Shown: positions 37,181 to 45,923 of the stretch, one piece after another | Layout of the letters: every line of letters begins with the position of its first letter | Numbering within the stretch: position 1 is the first letter of the stretch | Source of the DNA: Deltaproteobacteria bacterium | GTDB lineage: Bacteria; Myxococcota_A; UBA9042; PHBI01; JACKFB01 | Assembly (NCBI GenBank): GCA_020632695.1 | Contig: JACKFB010000002.1 | Location: 124,001-188,000, forward strand | Direction of reading: 5' to 3' | DNA length: 64,000 nucleotides | The notes under the pieces: generated by a model | The model's input: only the letters and a program-made list of their open reading frames with translations | What the model was told of the DNA's origin: nothing | Databases searched by the model: none | Made by a program: the position numbers and the translations under genes

Positions 37181-37399
37181 ATCTGGACAAGCGGACGCTC
37201 GCGGTTGGGGGTGGGGTGGGGTGCAAGTGCTTGGTATCCCTGGCTTGTGGGGAGTTCTTGGGGGTGTCGGGCGCTTGGCGCGTCTCTTGCTCCCCGGTGC
37301 GGCGCGCATCGCCGAGCGGGTTGCGCGCATTGCGATGGAGGGAGTCCCTACCCGACGCGGCCACACACCACGGCGCGGGTTCGGAATCGCTGAGCGGTG

Positions 37400-37433
37400 C
37401 ATCCCCGAGGCCCCTTCGTGGGTCTCGGGGATG
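37400..37433. other. Perfect 14-bp hairpin upstream of glycosylase gene
   Basis: Arms at 37400-37413 and 37420-37433 pair at all 14 positions (one G-U), enclosing a six-base loop CTTCGT. It ends 58 bases before the glycosylase start. No T-run follows, so it is not a standard terminator. A leader-RNA structure, attenuator or end of an upstream RNA is possible. Confidence 0.7.
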
Positions 37434-37491
37434 TCGCCTGCGCTTTCCAGGGCGTGTCGGCTCGTCGCATCATCGCGCGGTGAGGTGAGCC

Positions 37492-38402
37492 ATCCCTGAG
37501 CTGCCAGACATCGAGGTGTACCTCCATGCCTTGCGGCCACGCGTGCTGGGCGCGGTCTGTGCGGGGGTGCGGGTGGGGAACCCCTTCGTGGTCCGCTCGG
37601 TGGAGCCGCCGCTGGACGCCTTCGCCGGCGCGGTCGTCACCGGGCTGGGACGGCTGGGCAAGCGCATCGTCTTGAGCTTCGAGGGGGATCTGCACCTGGT
37701 GATCCACCTGATGATCGCCGGGCGGCTCCAGTGGCGCCCGCCGATGGCGAAGCTGCCGCGTCGCCTGGCGCTGGCGGGCTTCGACTTTCCCGAGGGCACC
37801 CTGGTGCTCACCGAGGCGGGGACGAAGCGGCGGGCGTCGCTGCATGCGGTCCGCGGCGCCGAGGCGCTGCGTGCCCACGACCCGGGCGGGCTCGAGGTGC
37901 TCGAGGCGTCGGAGGAGGCGTTCGCCGAGGCGCTGACCCGCAACAACCACACGCTCAAGCGCGCCCTGACCGATCCGCGCATCCTGTCGGGCATCGGCAA
38001 CGCCTACTCCGACGAGATCCTCCACCACGCGCGGCTCTCGCCGGTGACCCTGACCTCGAGGCTCACCCCGAGGCGCTGGCCCGCCTCCGCGCCTCCACCC
38101 TCCACGTGCTGCGCGGGTTCACCGCGCGGATGCTGGCCGAGGTGGGCAAGGGCTTCCCCGAGAAGGTCACGGCGTTCCGCGCCGACATGGCCGTGCACGG
38201 GCGCTTCGGGGCGCCGTGTCCCGACTGCGGCAGCGCCGTGCAGCGCATCGTCCACGGCGCTCACGAGACCGACTACTGCCCCACCTGCCAGAACGGAGGG
38301 CGCATCCTGGCCGATCGCGCGCTCTCGAAGCTGCTGCGGCAGGACTGGCCGCGCACCGCCGAGGAGATGGAGGCGCGCCTCGGCCCGCCCGGCTCGGGTT
38401 GA
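37492..38402 (+). pseudogene. Fpg/Nei-family DNA glycosylase, ATC start and frameshift
   Basis: Base-excision repair glycosylase/AP lyase of the formamidopyrimidine type. The expected N-terminus x-PELPDIEVYLHALRP begins at 37492, but the first codon is ATC. An in-frame TGA at 37486 leaves no upstream start. GAGGTGA lies just before it. The ATG at 37516 would remove the catalytic Pro2 and Glu3. The core lysine loop (GRLGKRIVLSF), HLMIAGRLQW and NAYSDEILHHARLSP are intact. Near 38066-38072 one base appears missing; after it the frame gives EALARLRASTLHVLRGF and a zinc finger CPDCG ... CPTCQ. The intact length would be about 303 residues. Both defects could be sequence errors or mark real decay. 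Confidence 0.78.
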
Positions 38403-38455
38403 CGATCGGGGAGGCGCTGGCCAAGACTCCTCAGGACTTCTCCCCCCAAAGAGAC

Positions 38456-39601
38456 ATGAGGCCAGCAGTGCGCCGAACGTTCATCCTGGCGAGCGGCCTC
38501 GCGCTGCTGCTGCTCGCCTGTGACAGCGATGGCTCGGGGGGCGCGAAGATCACGCCCGTGGACGCCACCGGCGGCGATGCCACGCTCGGGGACGCCTCCG
38601 CCGACGGCGTCCTCGACGCGACCACCGACGGCGTCCTCGACGCGACCGCGGACGGCGCCACCGACGCCACCCCGGACGGCTCCTCCACCCCGCTGCGAGT
38701 CGACCCCGCCTGCATCGACGGGCAGTTCGCCGAGGCGCTGCCGGACCCGGGCGCCGACCTCTCCGCCGTCATCGCCGCCTACTCGCAAGCCCAGCCCACC
38801 GACTTCATCCTGGCCGCCCTGGACCTGCGATACCCCACCGGGGCCTCCATCGTGCGCAAGGGCCTGGCCGCCGAGGGGAAGATCGGGCTGGGCAACTGCG
38901 TGGACACCTTCCTGCAACCCTCGGCCAGCGCGGCCAAGGTGCTGAGCCAGCTCTCGACGATCGTGCACGAGTGCGGGCACTTCGCCGACCTGGCCGCGTC
39001 GTCGGGCGCCACCTTCATCTTCAACGCGACGACCACCTCGAGCTGCCAGGGCGGCGGCAGCCAGGGCGGGCCACCGGCGACCTTCGCGCGCAGCCTGCTC
39101 AACGGCGATCCCTACTCGCCGCTCCGGCCCCCCTGCCCGGACTCCGGCTTCGGCGACAACTGCGACAGCTACGCCAACGTGTACCTCGATGGTGACCCCA
39201 CCAACGGCACCTTCGAGGGCGGCGACCAGGGCTTCGACTCGGTCATCGAGGAGACGACCCAGTACGTGGGTTCCCTGGCCACCGGCTACGCGTTCGAGGA
39301 CCAGTACACCTTCTCCACCAGCGAGCGGGACGGCATCCTGACCTTCCTCTGGTACGTCGAGCGCTACCTGCGCCTGGCCCGCTTGGAACACCCGGCGGTG
39401 CACGCCGCGCTGCTGGCCGACGGCTGCTGGCGCCGCGCGATCCTCACGGTGTGGGGGCGGGCGCACCTGTACCTGGCCGCCACCGAGGGCCGCGCGAAGC
39501 TCGGCCTCGCGGACGACGCCATCGACGCGCTCGTCGACGACCCCGAGCTGCTCGGCGAGATCCAGCGGGTGCGCGCGGCCGAGGGGTGCGCCGCGCCGTA
39601 G
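38456..39601 (+). CDS. Lipoprotein with HExxH metallopeptidase-like motif
   Basis: A 381-residue predicted lipoprotein (LLAC, Cys22, then Asp) with an Asp/Ala/Thr-rich linker (DATADGATDATPDG). The globular part contains LSTIVHECGHFADLA, an HExxH zinc motif at 171-175, and a downstream SVIEETTQYV at about 263-271 that may give the Glu ligand of a gluzincin. Four or more further Cys (CQGG, CPDS, NCDSY) suggest disulfides in the export compartment. No named peptidase family was recognised, so protease activity is inferred from the motif alone. The ATG at 38456 is preferred because the signal starts there. It is 53 bases after the glycosylase gene. Confidence 0.72.
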   Translation: MRPAVRRTFILASGLALLLLACDSDGSGGAKITPVDATGGDATLGDASADGVLDATTDGVLDATADGATDATPDGSSTPLRVDPACIDGQFAEALPDPGADLSAVIAAYSQAQPTDFILAALDLRYPTGASIVRKGLAAEGKIGLGNCVDTFLQPSASAAKVLSQLSTIVHECGHFADLAASSGATFIFNATTTSSCQGGGSQGGPPATFARSLLNGDPYSPLRPPCPDSGFGDNCDSYANVYLDGDPTNGTFEGGDQGFDSVIEETTQYVGSLATGYAFEDQYTFSTSERDGILTFLWYVERYLRLARLEHPAVHAALLADGCWRRAILTVWGRAHLYLAATEGRAKLGLADDAIDALVDDPELLGEIQRVRAAEGCAAP

Positions 39602-39685
39602 GAGCCGGGTGCCTGCGCTCGGCGACCGGGAACTCGGCGGCGCCGACGGTGTCCGACCTCCCACGGCAAGGCGCGGGAGGACGGG

Positions 39686-40300
39686 GTGGCGATTGGCAGG
39701 CTGGCGGGCCGCGGGACGGGGCGTCGAGGCGAGCGCCTCCGGGTCGCCATCTCCTGGCGCGAGACGCTGATGGGCGAGGAGCTGCTGCGCCCGGGCCAGC
39801 GCTTCAGGGTGGGCACCGCCCCGCGCAACGACGCCGTGCTCACCTGCCCGGGGCTGCCGGCCCGCCACGTGCTGCTGGACCACGACCCGCGCCAGGGCTG
39901 GCGACTGCACCTGGTGGCGCCGCTCGAGGGCACCCTGGCACGCGGCGGGCGCGTCGTCCCCTTCGCCGAGCTGGGAAACGCGGCCCAGACCGTGCCGCTG
40001 GGCCCCATGGACTGGGGCACCCTGAACGCCGGTGAGGTGAGCGTGCTCTTCCAGCCCGCCCTGGCGGCGGCGCGACCGCGAGCGCGCCGCTTCGCCGCCC
40101 TCGACGAGCGGGTGCTGGCCGCCCTGTGCGTCGCGTTCCTCATCGAGGCCGGCATCGTCGTCGCGGCGGCCTTGGGAGGCCACGCGCCGGAGGCCGCCCC
40201 GCCCGAGCCGGAGCGCACCGTGGCCGTCGAGCTCCCCCGCGTCGAGCTCAGCCCTTCGGCAGCTTCCCCTCGTGGCGGACGTCGCGCCCCTTCGCCATGA
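39686..40300 (+). CDS. FHA-like domain membrane protein, probably truncated
   Basis: A 204-residue protein. The N-terminal 120 residues (ISWRETLMGEELLRPGQRFRVGTAPRNDAVL ... MDWGTLNAGEVSVLFQ) resemble the FHA-like module of AgmX/GltJ-type myxobacterial motility proteins. A hydrophobic segment (about 145-165, VLAALCVAFLIEAGIVVAAAL) and a short Pro/Glu-rich tail follow. Relatives usually have a long C-terminal region. Here the frame ends inside the convergent phoU gene, overlapping it by 53 bases, so the gene is likely truncated. The GTG at 39686 with GGGAGG is the best start. The motility link is only by resemblance. Confidence 0.55.
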   Translation: MAIGRLAGRGTGRRGERLRVAISWRETLMGEELLRPGQRFRVGTAPRNDAVLTCPGLPARHVLLDHDPRQGWRLHLVAPLEGTLARGGRVVPFAELGNAAQTVPLGPMDWGTLNAGEVSVLFQPALAAARPRARRFAALDERVLAALCVAFLIEAGIVVAAALGGHAPEAAPPEPERTVAVELPRVELSPSAASPRGGRRAPSP

Positions 40301-40931
40301 AGATGACCTGCTCGGCCAGGTTCGTGGCGTGGTCGCCGATGCGCTCGAGGAACTTCGCCGTGCTCTGGATGTGGATGCCCCGCTCGACCACGTTGGTGTC
40401 TTCCAGCATCAGGCTGAGGATGTCGCGGAAGATGGTGTGGTACAGCTCGTCCACCTCGTCGTCCCGCTCGATGATCGCGGCGGCCCGCTCGGCGTCGCCG
40501 TTGATGAAGGCCTCGATGGCGGCGCTGACCATCTCGCGCACGATGTCGGCCATGCGCTGGGTGTCTTCGTAGGGCTTCAGCTCGGGCTGGGCGTTCAAGT
40601 CGATGGCCCGCTCGCACACGTTGACCGCCAGGTCGCCGATGCGCTCCAGGTCGGTCACCATCTTGAAGGCGATCGAGATGAAGCGCAGGTCGGACGCCAT
40701 GGGCTGCCGCCGCGCGAGGATGCGCAGGCACAGCTCGTCGGTGTCGATCTCCAGCCGATTGACGTGGTTGTCGGCGGCGATGGTGCGACGCGCCAGGTCG
40801 GAGTCGCGCTCGATGAGCGAGCGCACGGCGTCCCGAATCATCTCCTCGATGCGCCCGCCCATCTCGAGGATGTCGTGGCGCAGCTTCAACAGCTCGGCTT
40901 CGTATTCGCGATTCGAGTGGTTCAGCGCCAT
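40248..40931 (-). CDS. phoU: Phosphate-specific transport regulator PhoU
   Basis: Negative regulator linking the Pst transporter to PhoR signalling; 227 residues. Two three-helix PhoU repeats are present, each with the metal-binding E/DxxxD pattern: FKMVTDLERIGDLAVNVCER and STAKFLERIGDHATNLAEQ. Last gene of pstSCAB-phoU, 41 bases after pstB. The ATG at 40931 gives the normal N-terminus. Its 3' end overlaps a convergent FHA-like gene by 53 bases. Confidence 0.96.
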   Translation of the reverse strand: MALNHSNREYEAELLKLRHDILEMGGRIEEMIRDAVRSLIERDSDLARRTIAADNHVNRLEIDTDELCLRILARRQPMASDLRFISIAFKMVTDLERIGDLAVNVCERAIDLNAQPELKPYEDTQRMADIVREMVSAAIEAFINGDAERAAAIIERDDEVDELYHTIFRDILSLMLEDTNVVERGIHIQSTAKFLERIGDHATNLAEQVIFMAKGRDVRHEGKLPKG

Positions 40932-40972
40932 GCTCCGTGGACCCCGCGGCGTCCCGTCGTAGAACGCTGATC

Positions 40973-41791
40973 TTAGCCGAATCGGCCGGTGATGTAATCT
41001 TCCGTGCGCTTGTCCTGCGGGCGGGTGAAGAGCTTGGCCGTCGGCCCCAGCTCCACCAGCTCGCCGGTCAGGAAGAAGGCGGTGAGGTCCGAAGCGCGCG
41101 CGGCCTGCTGCATGTTGTGGGTGACCATGACGATGGTGTAGCGCTCGCGCAGCACCGTCAGCAGGTCCTCGATGCGGGCCGTGGAGATCGGGTCCAGCGC
41201 CGAGCAGGGCTCGTCGAGCAGGATCACGTCGGGCTCGACCGCGAGGGCGCGCGCGATGCAGAGGCGCTGCTGCTGGCCGCCGGAGAGGCCGGCGCCGGGC
41301 GCGTCGAGCCGGTCCTTCACCTCGTCCCAGAGCGCCGCCTGCTGGAGCGCGCTCTCGGCGATCTCGTCGGCGCGGCTCCGGTCCAGGCCGCCGGTGAGGC
41401 GCAGGCCGGCCACCACGTTGTCGCGGATCGACATGGTGGGGAAGGGGTTCGGCTTCTGGAACACCATGCCCACGCGGCGCCGCAGCAGCACCGGGTCGAC
41501 GCGGCGCCCGTAGACGTCCTCGCCGTCGAGCAGCACCGAGCCGGACACGCGCGCGCTGGGCGTCAGCTCGTGCATGCGGTTCAGGCAGCGGATGAAGGTG
41601 GACTTGCCGCAGCCCGAGGGGCCGATGATCGCGGTGATGCGGCACTTGGGGATGACCATGTCGATGCCGTGCAGCACCTCGTTGTCGCCGAAGCTGGCGA
41701 CCAGGCCGCTCACCTCGAACTTGGCGGGCGAGTCGGACAGGGGCTTCTGGGCGGGTTCGGACGGCACGACCATCAGGGCTCGCTGGGCCAT
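40973..41791 (-). CDS. pstB: Phosphate ABC transporter ATP-binding protein PstB
   Basis: ATPase of the high-affinity phosphate importer, 272 residues. Walker A GPSGCGKST, Q-loop VFQKPNPFP, signature LSGGQQQRLCIARAL, Walker B VILLDEPCSALDP and switch His in VTHNMQQ all match PstB; the KPNPFPTMSI segment is diagnostic. The ATG at 41791 follows GGAGAT. An in-frame ATG nine codons upstream overlaps the pstA stop and is less likely. It acts with PstA and PstC encoded just upstream. Confidence 0.97.
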   Translation of the reverse strand: MAQRALMVVPSEPAQKPLSDSPAKFEVSGLVASFGDNEVLHGIDMVIPKCRITAIIGPSGCGKSTFIRCLNRMHELTPSARVSGSVLLDGEDVYGRRVDPVLLRRRVGMVFQKPNPFPTMSIRDNVVAGLRLTGGLDRSRADEIAESALQQAALWDEVKDRLDAPGAGLSGGQQQRLCIARALAVEPDVILLDEPCSALDPISTARIEDLLTVLRERYTIVMVTHNMQQAARASDLTAFFLTGELVELGPTAKLFTRPQDKRTEDYITGRFG

Positions 41792-41814
41792 GGGATCTCC
41801 GGGCGGGCGGCGGC

Positions 41815-42693
41815 TCATCGGAGGCGCCGCTGGAAGCGGTTGCGGATACCCACCGCCACGGAGTTGAGCGTGAGCAGGGTCACGAGGAGGACGACGATAC
41901 CGGCGGCGGCGTTGGTGAGGAAGGCTTCTTGTGGTCGGGAGACCCAGTTGAAGATCTGGATCGGGAGCGCCGTGAAGGGAGACATCGGGCTCTGGGGCAG
42001 GAAGGTGACGTAGGCCAGGGCGCCCACGACGATGAGGGGAGCGGTCTCGCCGATGGCGCGGGAGACGGCCAGGATGGTGCCGGTGAGGATGCCCGGGAGG
42101 GCCATGGGCAGCACGACGCGGCGGATGGACTGCCAGTGGGTGGCGCCCAGGGCGTAGGCGCCCTCGCGGAGGCCCTTGGGGACGGTGCGCAGGGCCTCGC
42201 GCGACGAGAGGATGACGATGGGCAGGACCAGCAGCGCCAGCGTGCACGCGCCGGCGAGGAGGCTGCGGCCCATGCCGAGGGTGCGGACGAAGAGCTCGAG
42301 CCCGAGCAGGCCGTAGATGACCGAGGGGACGCCGGCGAGGTTGGCGATGTTGAGCTCGATGAGGCGGGCCGCGCGGCTGTCGTGGCCGTACTCCTCGAGG
42401 TAGATGGCGGCGCCGACCCCGATGGGGACCGCGATGATGGCCGTGAGGGCGATGAGGTAGAGGCTGCCGACCAGCGCCGGGAGGATCCCTGCGAGGGCCG
42501 CCTTGCGGGAGGGCAGGCTGGTGATGAAGGCCCAGTCCAGCCGACCCACGCCCCGCACCAGGACGTCGCCGACGAGGATCACCAGGATCAGCAGCGGGAT
42601 GATGACCGCCGCCAGGCACAGGGCGCGGAAGAGGCGCTCGGCGCGGGGGCGGGTGGCGCCGCGGGAGCGGCCGTCGGTGAGGCTGGTGGCCAT
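41815..42693 (-). CDS. pstA: Phosphate ABC transporter permease PstA
   Basis: Inner-membrane permease of 292 residues with six hydrophobic segments. The ABC-permease loop EGAYALGATHWQSIRRVVLPMALPGILTGTILAVSRAIGETAPL is typical of PstA (given here only as a landmark, near residues 183-226). It starts two bases after the pstC stop, so translation is coupled. It forms the channel with PstC, driven by PstB. Confidence 0.96.
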   Translation of the reverse strand: MATSLTDGRSRGATRPRAERLFRALCLAAVIIPLLILVILVGDVLVRGVGRLDWAFITSLPSRKAALAGILPALVGSLYLIALTAIIAVPIGVGAAIYLEEYGHDSRAARLIELNIANLAGVPSVIYGLLGLELFVRTLGMGRSLLAGACTLALLVLPIVILSSREALRTVPKGLREGAYALGATHWQSIRRVVLPMALPGILTGTILAVSRAIGETAPLIVVGALAYVTFLPQSPMSPFTALPIQIFNWVSRPQEAFLTNAAAGIVVLLVTLLTLNSVAVGIRNRFQRRLR

Positions 42694-42695
42694 GG

Positions 42696-43610
42696 TCAGT
42701 GGCTCCGGTAGCGCCGGGCGAGGCGCTGGCCGAAGACGTTCATCACGAAGGTGAAGAGGAAGAGCGTGCTGCCGACGGCGAAGATGGTGCGGTACTCGAT
42801 GGTGCCGGCGGGCGTGTCGCCCATGGAGACCTGGACGATGTAGGCGGTCATCGTCTCGATGGGGACGCGGGGATCGAGGGTCAGCCGGGGTTGCTGGCCG
42901 GCGGCGATCGCGACGATCATCGTCTCGCCGATGGCGCGGGAGATGGCCAGGACCAAGGACGCCGCGATGCCGGACATGGCCGCCGGGAGCACCACGCGGA
43001 AGATGGTGGGCAGGCGACGGGCGCCGAGGGCGTAGGCGCCCTCTCGCAGCGAGTCGGACACGGCGTGCAGCGCGTCCTCGCTGAGCGACGAGACCATCGG
43101 GATGATCATGATGCCCATGACCAGGCCGGGGCTCACGGCGTTGAAGCCGGCCAGGCCGGGGATGACGGCCTGCAGCGCGGGGGTGACGAAGACCAGGGCG
43201 AAGTAGCCGTACACGATGGTCGGAACGCCGGCGAGCACCTCGAGCATCGGCTTGAGGGTGGCGCGGGCGCGGTGGCTGGCGAACTCGGACAGGTAGATGG
43301 CGGCGAGCAGGCCGAAGGGGACGGCGACCAGGGCCGCGATGCCGGTGGTGAGCAGCGTGCCGGCGATGAGCGGCCAGATGCCGAAGTGCTTGTCGGCGAA
43401 GAGCGGGGTCCACTCGGAGTCGAAGAAGAAGCGGCCGATGCCGACCTCGCTGAAGAAGGCGACGGTCTCGATGGCCAGCACCGCGATGATGCCCGCGGTC
43501 GTGAAGATCGAGAGCGCCGCGCAGGCGAACATGAAGGCCCCGATGGCCCGCTCGCTGCGCGGCGTCGCCCGGCCCGTGATGGGTCGCGCGCTCTCGACCT
43601 CCACCGTCAC
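42696..43610 (-). CDS. pstC: Phosphate ABC transporter permease PstC
   Basis: Inner-membrane permease of 304 residues with six hydrophobic segments. Family motifs include AAIYLSEFA, EVLAGVPTIVYGYFA and REGAYALGARRLPTIFRVV, with AISRAIGETM in the EAA loop. The GTG start at 43608-43610 overlaps the pstS stop as GTGA, a coupled arrangement. Positions of PstC (DxEWTPLF near 65) agree with phosphate rather than other anion systems. Confidence 0.96.
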   Translation of the reverse strand: MTVEVESARPITGRATPRSERAIGAFMFACAALSIFTTAGIIAVLAIETVAFFSEVGIGRFFFDSEWTPLFADKHFGIWPLIAGTLLTTGIAALVAVPFGLLAAIYLSEFASHRARATLKPMLEVLAGVPTIVYGYFALVFVTPALQAVIPGLAGFNAVSPGLVMGIMIIPMVSSLSEDALHAVSDSLREGAYALGARRLPTIFRVVLPAAMSGIAASLVLAISRAIGETMIVAIAAGQQPRLTLDPRVPIETMTAYIVQVSMGDTPAGTIEYRTIFAVGSTLFLFTFVMNVFGQRLARRYRSH

Positions 43611-44629
43611 TTCTCGTTGGCCATGAGCTTCTGGACGGTCACGCCGACCGTCGAGCCGCCGCTGGCGAAGACCGAGCCGGTCTTGCGCGACTTCCAGCGC
43701 TGCACGACCAGCTCGTACGCGTCGGGCGGCAGGGCGATGTAGCCGACCTCGGCGGAGAGCTTCGCGGCCTCGGCCAGGTAGAAGTCGACGAAGGCCACCA
43801 CGTCGGGATTGGTCAGCGCCTTGCTCGAGACGTAGATGAAGATCGGGCGCGACAGCGGCTGGTAGGTGCCGTTGGAGACCGTCTCACGCGAGGGCGCGAT
43901 GGGGCCGGCGCCGTCCTCGGCCTTGGCGTCGTCGACGGGCACCAGCTTCAGCTTCTCGGAGTTCTCCTCGTAGTAGGCGAACCCGAAGTAGCCCAGCGCC
44001 AGGCGATCGGTGGAGATGCCCTGCACGACGACGTTGTCGTCCTCGCTCGAGGTGTAGTCGCCGCGGCTCGCGTGCTCGGTGCCGACGATGGCCTTGGTGA
44101 AGTAGTCGTAGGTGCCCGAGTCGACGCCGGGGCCGAAGAGGTGGATCTCCTCGTCGGGCCAGCCCTCGCGGATCTGGCTCCAGCGCTTGATCTTGCCCTG
44201 GGCGTCCGGGCTCCACAGCCGCGCCAGCTCAGCGACGGTGAGGTGGTCCACCCAGGTCGCCTTGGGGTTCACCACGACCGCGATGCCGTCATAGGCGACC
44301 GGCAGCTCGATGAACTCGATGCCGGCGGCCTTGCAGTCCTCGATCTCGCTGGGCTTGATCGGCCGGGAGGCGTCCGCGATGGACAGCTCGCCGCCGCAGA
44401 ACTTCTTGAAGCCGCCGCCGGTCCCCGAGACGCCGATGGTGACGCGGGTCTTGGGGCTCTTGGCCCGGTAGGCCTCTGCGACGGCCTCGGTGATGGGATA
44501 GACGGTGCTCGAGCCGTCGACGGTGACGATGGCGCCCTCGGCGGCTGGAGCGCCGCCGCCGCCCTTGCAGGCGACCGGGAGGAGGAGCAGCGCCGCGGCG
44601 GCGATGGCGATGGGGGTGTGCTTCAGCAT
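43607..44629 (-). CDS. pstS: Phosphate-binding lipoprotein PstS
   Basis: Periplasmic phosphate-binding component, 340 residues, with a lipobox (LPVAC, Cys21). Substrate-binding landmarks are VDGSSTVYPITEAVAE, IGVSGTGGGFKKFC, ADASRPIKPSE and FGPGVDSGTYDYF, the last typical of the SphX/PstS branch. It is the first gene of pstSCAB-phoU. A Pho-box-like repeat at 44671-44699 lies about 40 bases upstream of its ATG, consistent with PhoB control. The lipid anchor is common in non-enteric PstS. Confidence 0.96.
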   Translation of the reverse strand: MLKHTPIAIAAAALLLLPVACKGGGGAPAAEGAIVTVDGSSTVYPITEAVAEAYRAKSPKTRVTIGVSGTGGGFKKFCGGELSIADASRPIKPSEIEDCKAAGIEFIELPVAYDGIAVVVNPKATWVDHLTVAELARLWSPDAQGKIKRWSQIREGWPDEEIHLFGPGVDSGTYDYFTKAIVGTEHASRGDYTSSEDDNVVVQGISTDRLALGYFGFAYYEENSEKLKLVPVDDAKAEDGAGPIAPSRETVSNGTYQPLSRPIFIYVSSKALTNPDVVAFVDFYLAEAAKLSAEVGYIALPPDAYELVVQRWKSRKTGSVFASGGSTVGVTVQKLMANEK

Positions 44630-44670
44630 CGTGGGGTTCTCCAGGGTCGGGCGCAGCGTGCGCCCGGTAT

Positions 44671-44699
44671 GTGACGGTTCTGTGACAAGGACGCGACGG
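44671..44699 (-). promoter_or_regulatory. Pho-box-like repeats upstream of pstS
   Basis: On the minus strand three heptamers, CCGTCGC, TTGTCAC and CCGTCAC, sit at exact 11-bp spacing (plus-strand starts at 44693, 44682 and 44671). The PhoB consensus is tandem CTGTCAT-like 7-mers with 4-bp spacers. Location directly before pstS and next to phoBR supports PhoB binding. Confidence 0.75.
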
Positions 44700-44737
44700 T
44701 TGTGGGAGAGCGGCGCGGGGCGCCAGGGAACGCCCGC

Positions 44738-45883
44738 TCAGAAGCCGAGCTGGAGCTGGGTGCGCACGCGCCAGTCGGCGGTGGTCGTGGCCCCGGTGTC
44801 GGTGCCGAGACGCGAGCCCTCGACGGTGAGCTTGACGTCGTGGCCGTGCAGGAACGCGGTGAGGCCGAGGGCCAGCTCGTCCTCGTCGTCGCCGCCGTCG
44901 GGCATCACCCGCGCGTAGCGCACCATGGGCAGCAGGTGACCGGCGATCAGGTAGCTGGCCTGGGCGTGGAGGCCGGTGGCGCCGAAGGTCTGGTCGGCGA
45001 AGTCCGGGCCGTCCTGCATGCTCATCAGGTAGAAGGCGCCGTCGAGCGCGAAGCCCTGCGCCTTCAGCACGAAATCGATGTCGGCGGCGATGTCGCCGCT
45101 GTGGCCGCCGTCGGTGTCGAAGGTCATCTTGACGCCGCCGGCCACGCCGAAGCGCAGGGCGCCGCCCTCCAGGTCGCCCTCGGAGTATCCGTTGAGCTTG
45201 CCGTGGTTCCAGCCCGCGCGCAGCAGGAGCTGCGGTCGGAAGGTCGATGGCACGTTCGAGAGCTTGCCCCCGGTGATCGCCCCCTCGCCGGTGACCGGGT
45301 CCACGACCACGGTGCCGCTCAGGCGCGACTTGTCCCCGGTCCCGTTCATCAGCGCGACGGCCCACTCGAAGGTCGGCGACTTCTCGTAGCCGTTGTGCAG
45401 CATGATGCCGAGGTCGCGCCCCGCCCCGAAGGCCTCGCTGGTGATGGCCGGGTCGGTGAAGATGAGCTTGCCGCTGGAGTTGATCTCCTGGCGCGAGAAG
45501 GGCCGCTTGTACTGGCCTGCGCGCACGTGGAAGGCGCTGCAGAAGGCGTAGTCGGCGAAGAAGTCCTTGAGGGAGACCTGCCCCTTTCCGAAGTCGGCCT
45601 CGAACTTGTAGTCGAGCGCCTCGTCGAACACGTTCCCCGAGAGCTTCAGGCGCGCCCTGGGCAGCGAGAACGCCGAGGTCGTGTCGCCGGCGTCCGGCAC
45701 CACCACCTCGTGGCGCACCTGGAGGCGCGCGGAGATCTTCAGCGCGTAGCGCGCGTCGTCGCTGCGGATGAAGAAGCCTTTGTCATAGCCGGCGCTCACG
45801 CCCTCGGCCGCCTCGGAGGCTTGGGAGAGGGTGCAGAGCAGCAAGGGGACGCACGCGGCGATGACGGTCGCTCGACTGGTCAC
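44738..45883 (-). CDS. Phosphate-selective porin (OprO/OprP family)
   Basis: Outer-membrane porin of 381 residues for anion or phosphate uptake. A signal peptide (SQASEAAE) is followed by ARYALKISARLQVRHEVV, LPRARLKLSGNVFDEALDYKFEADFGKG and LKDFFADYAF. Then comes VRAGQYKRPFSRQEI, the OprO/P landmark. The end QLQLGF has the C-terminal Phe recognised by BAM. The GTG at 45883 follows GAGGTGA. Its own Pho-box array lies at 45924-45961. Sitting between phoR and pstS, it completes the route from outer membrane to PstS. Confidence 0.9.
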   Translation of the reverse strand: MTSRATVIAACVPLLLCTLSQASEAAEGVSAGYDKGFFIRSDDARYALKISARLQVRHEVVVPDAGDTTSAFSLPRARLKLSGNVFDEALDYKFEADFGKGQVSLKDFFADYAFCSAFHVRAGQYKRPFSRQEINSSGKLIFTDPAITSEAFGAGRDLGIMLHNGYEKSPTFEWAVALMNGTGDKSRLSGTVVVDPVTGEGAITGGKLSNVPSTFRPQLLLRAGWNHGKLNGYSEGDLEGGALRFGVAGGVKMTFDTDGGHSGDIAADIDFVLKAQGFALDGAFYLMSMQDGPDFADQTFGATGLHAQASYLIAGHLLPMVRYARVMPDGGDDEDELALGLTAFLHGHDVKLTVEGSRLGTDTGATTTADWRVRTQLQLGF

Positions 45884-45923
45884 GGTTCACCTCGGTGTGG
45901 GGGACTGAGCCGAGGCGCACTGT

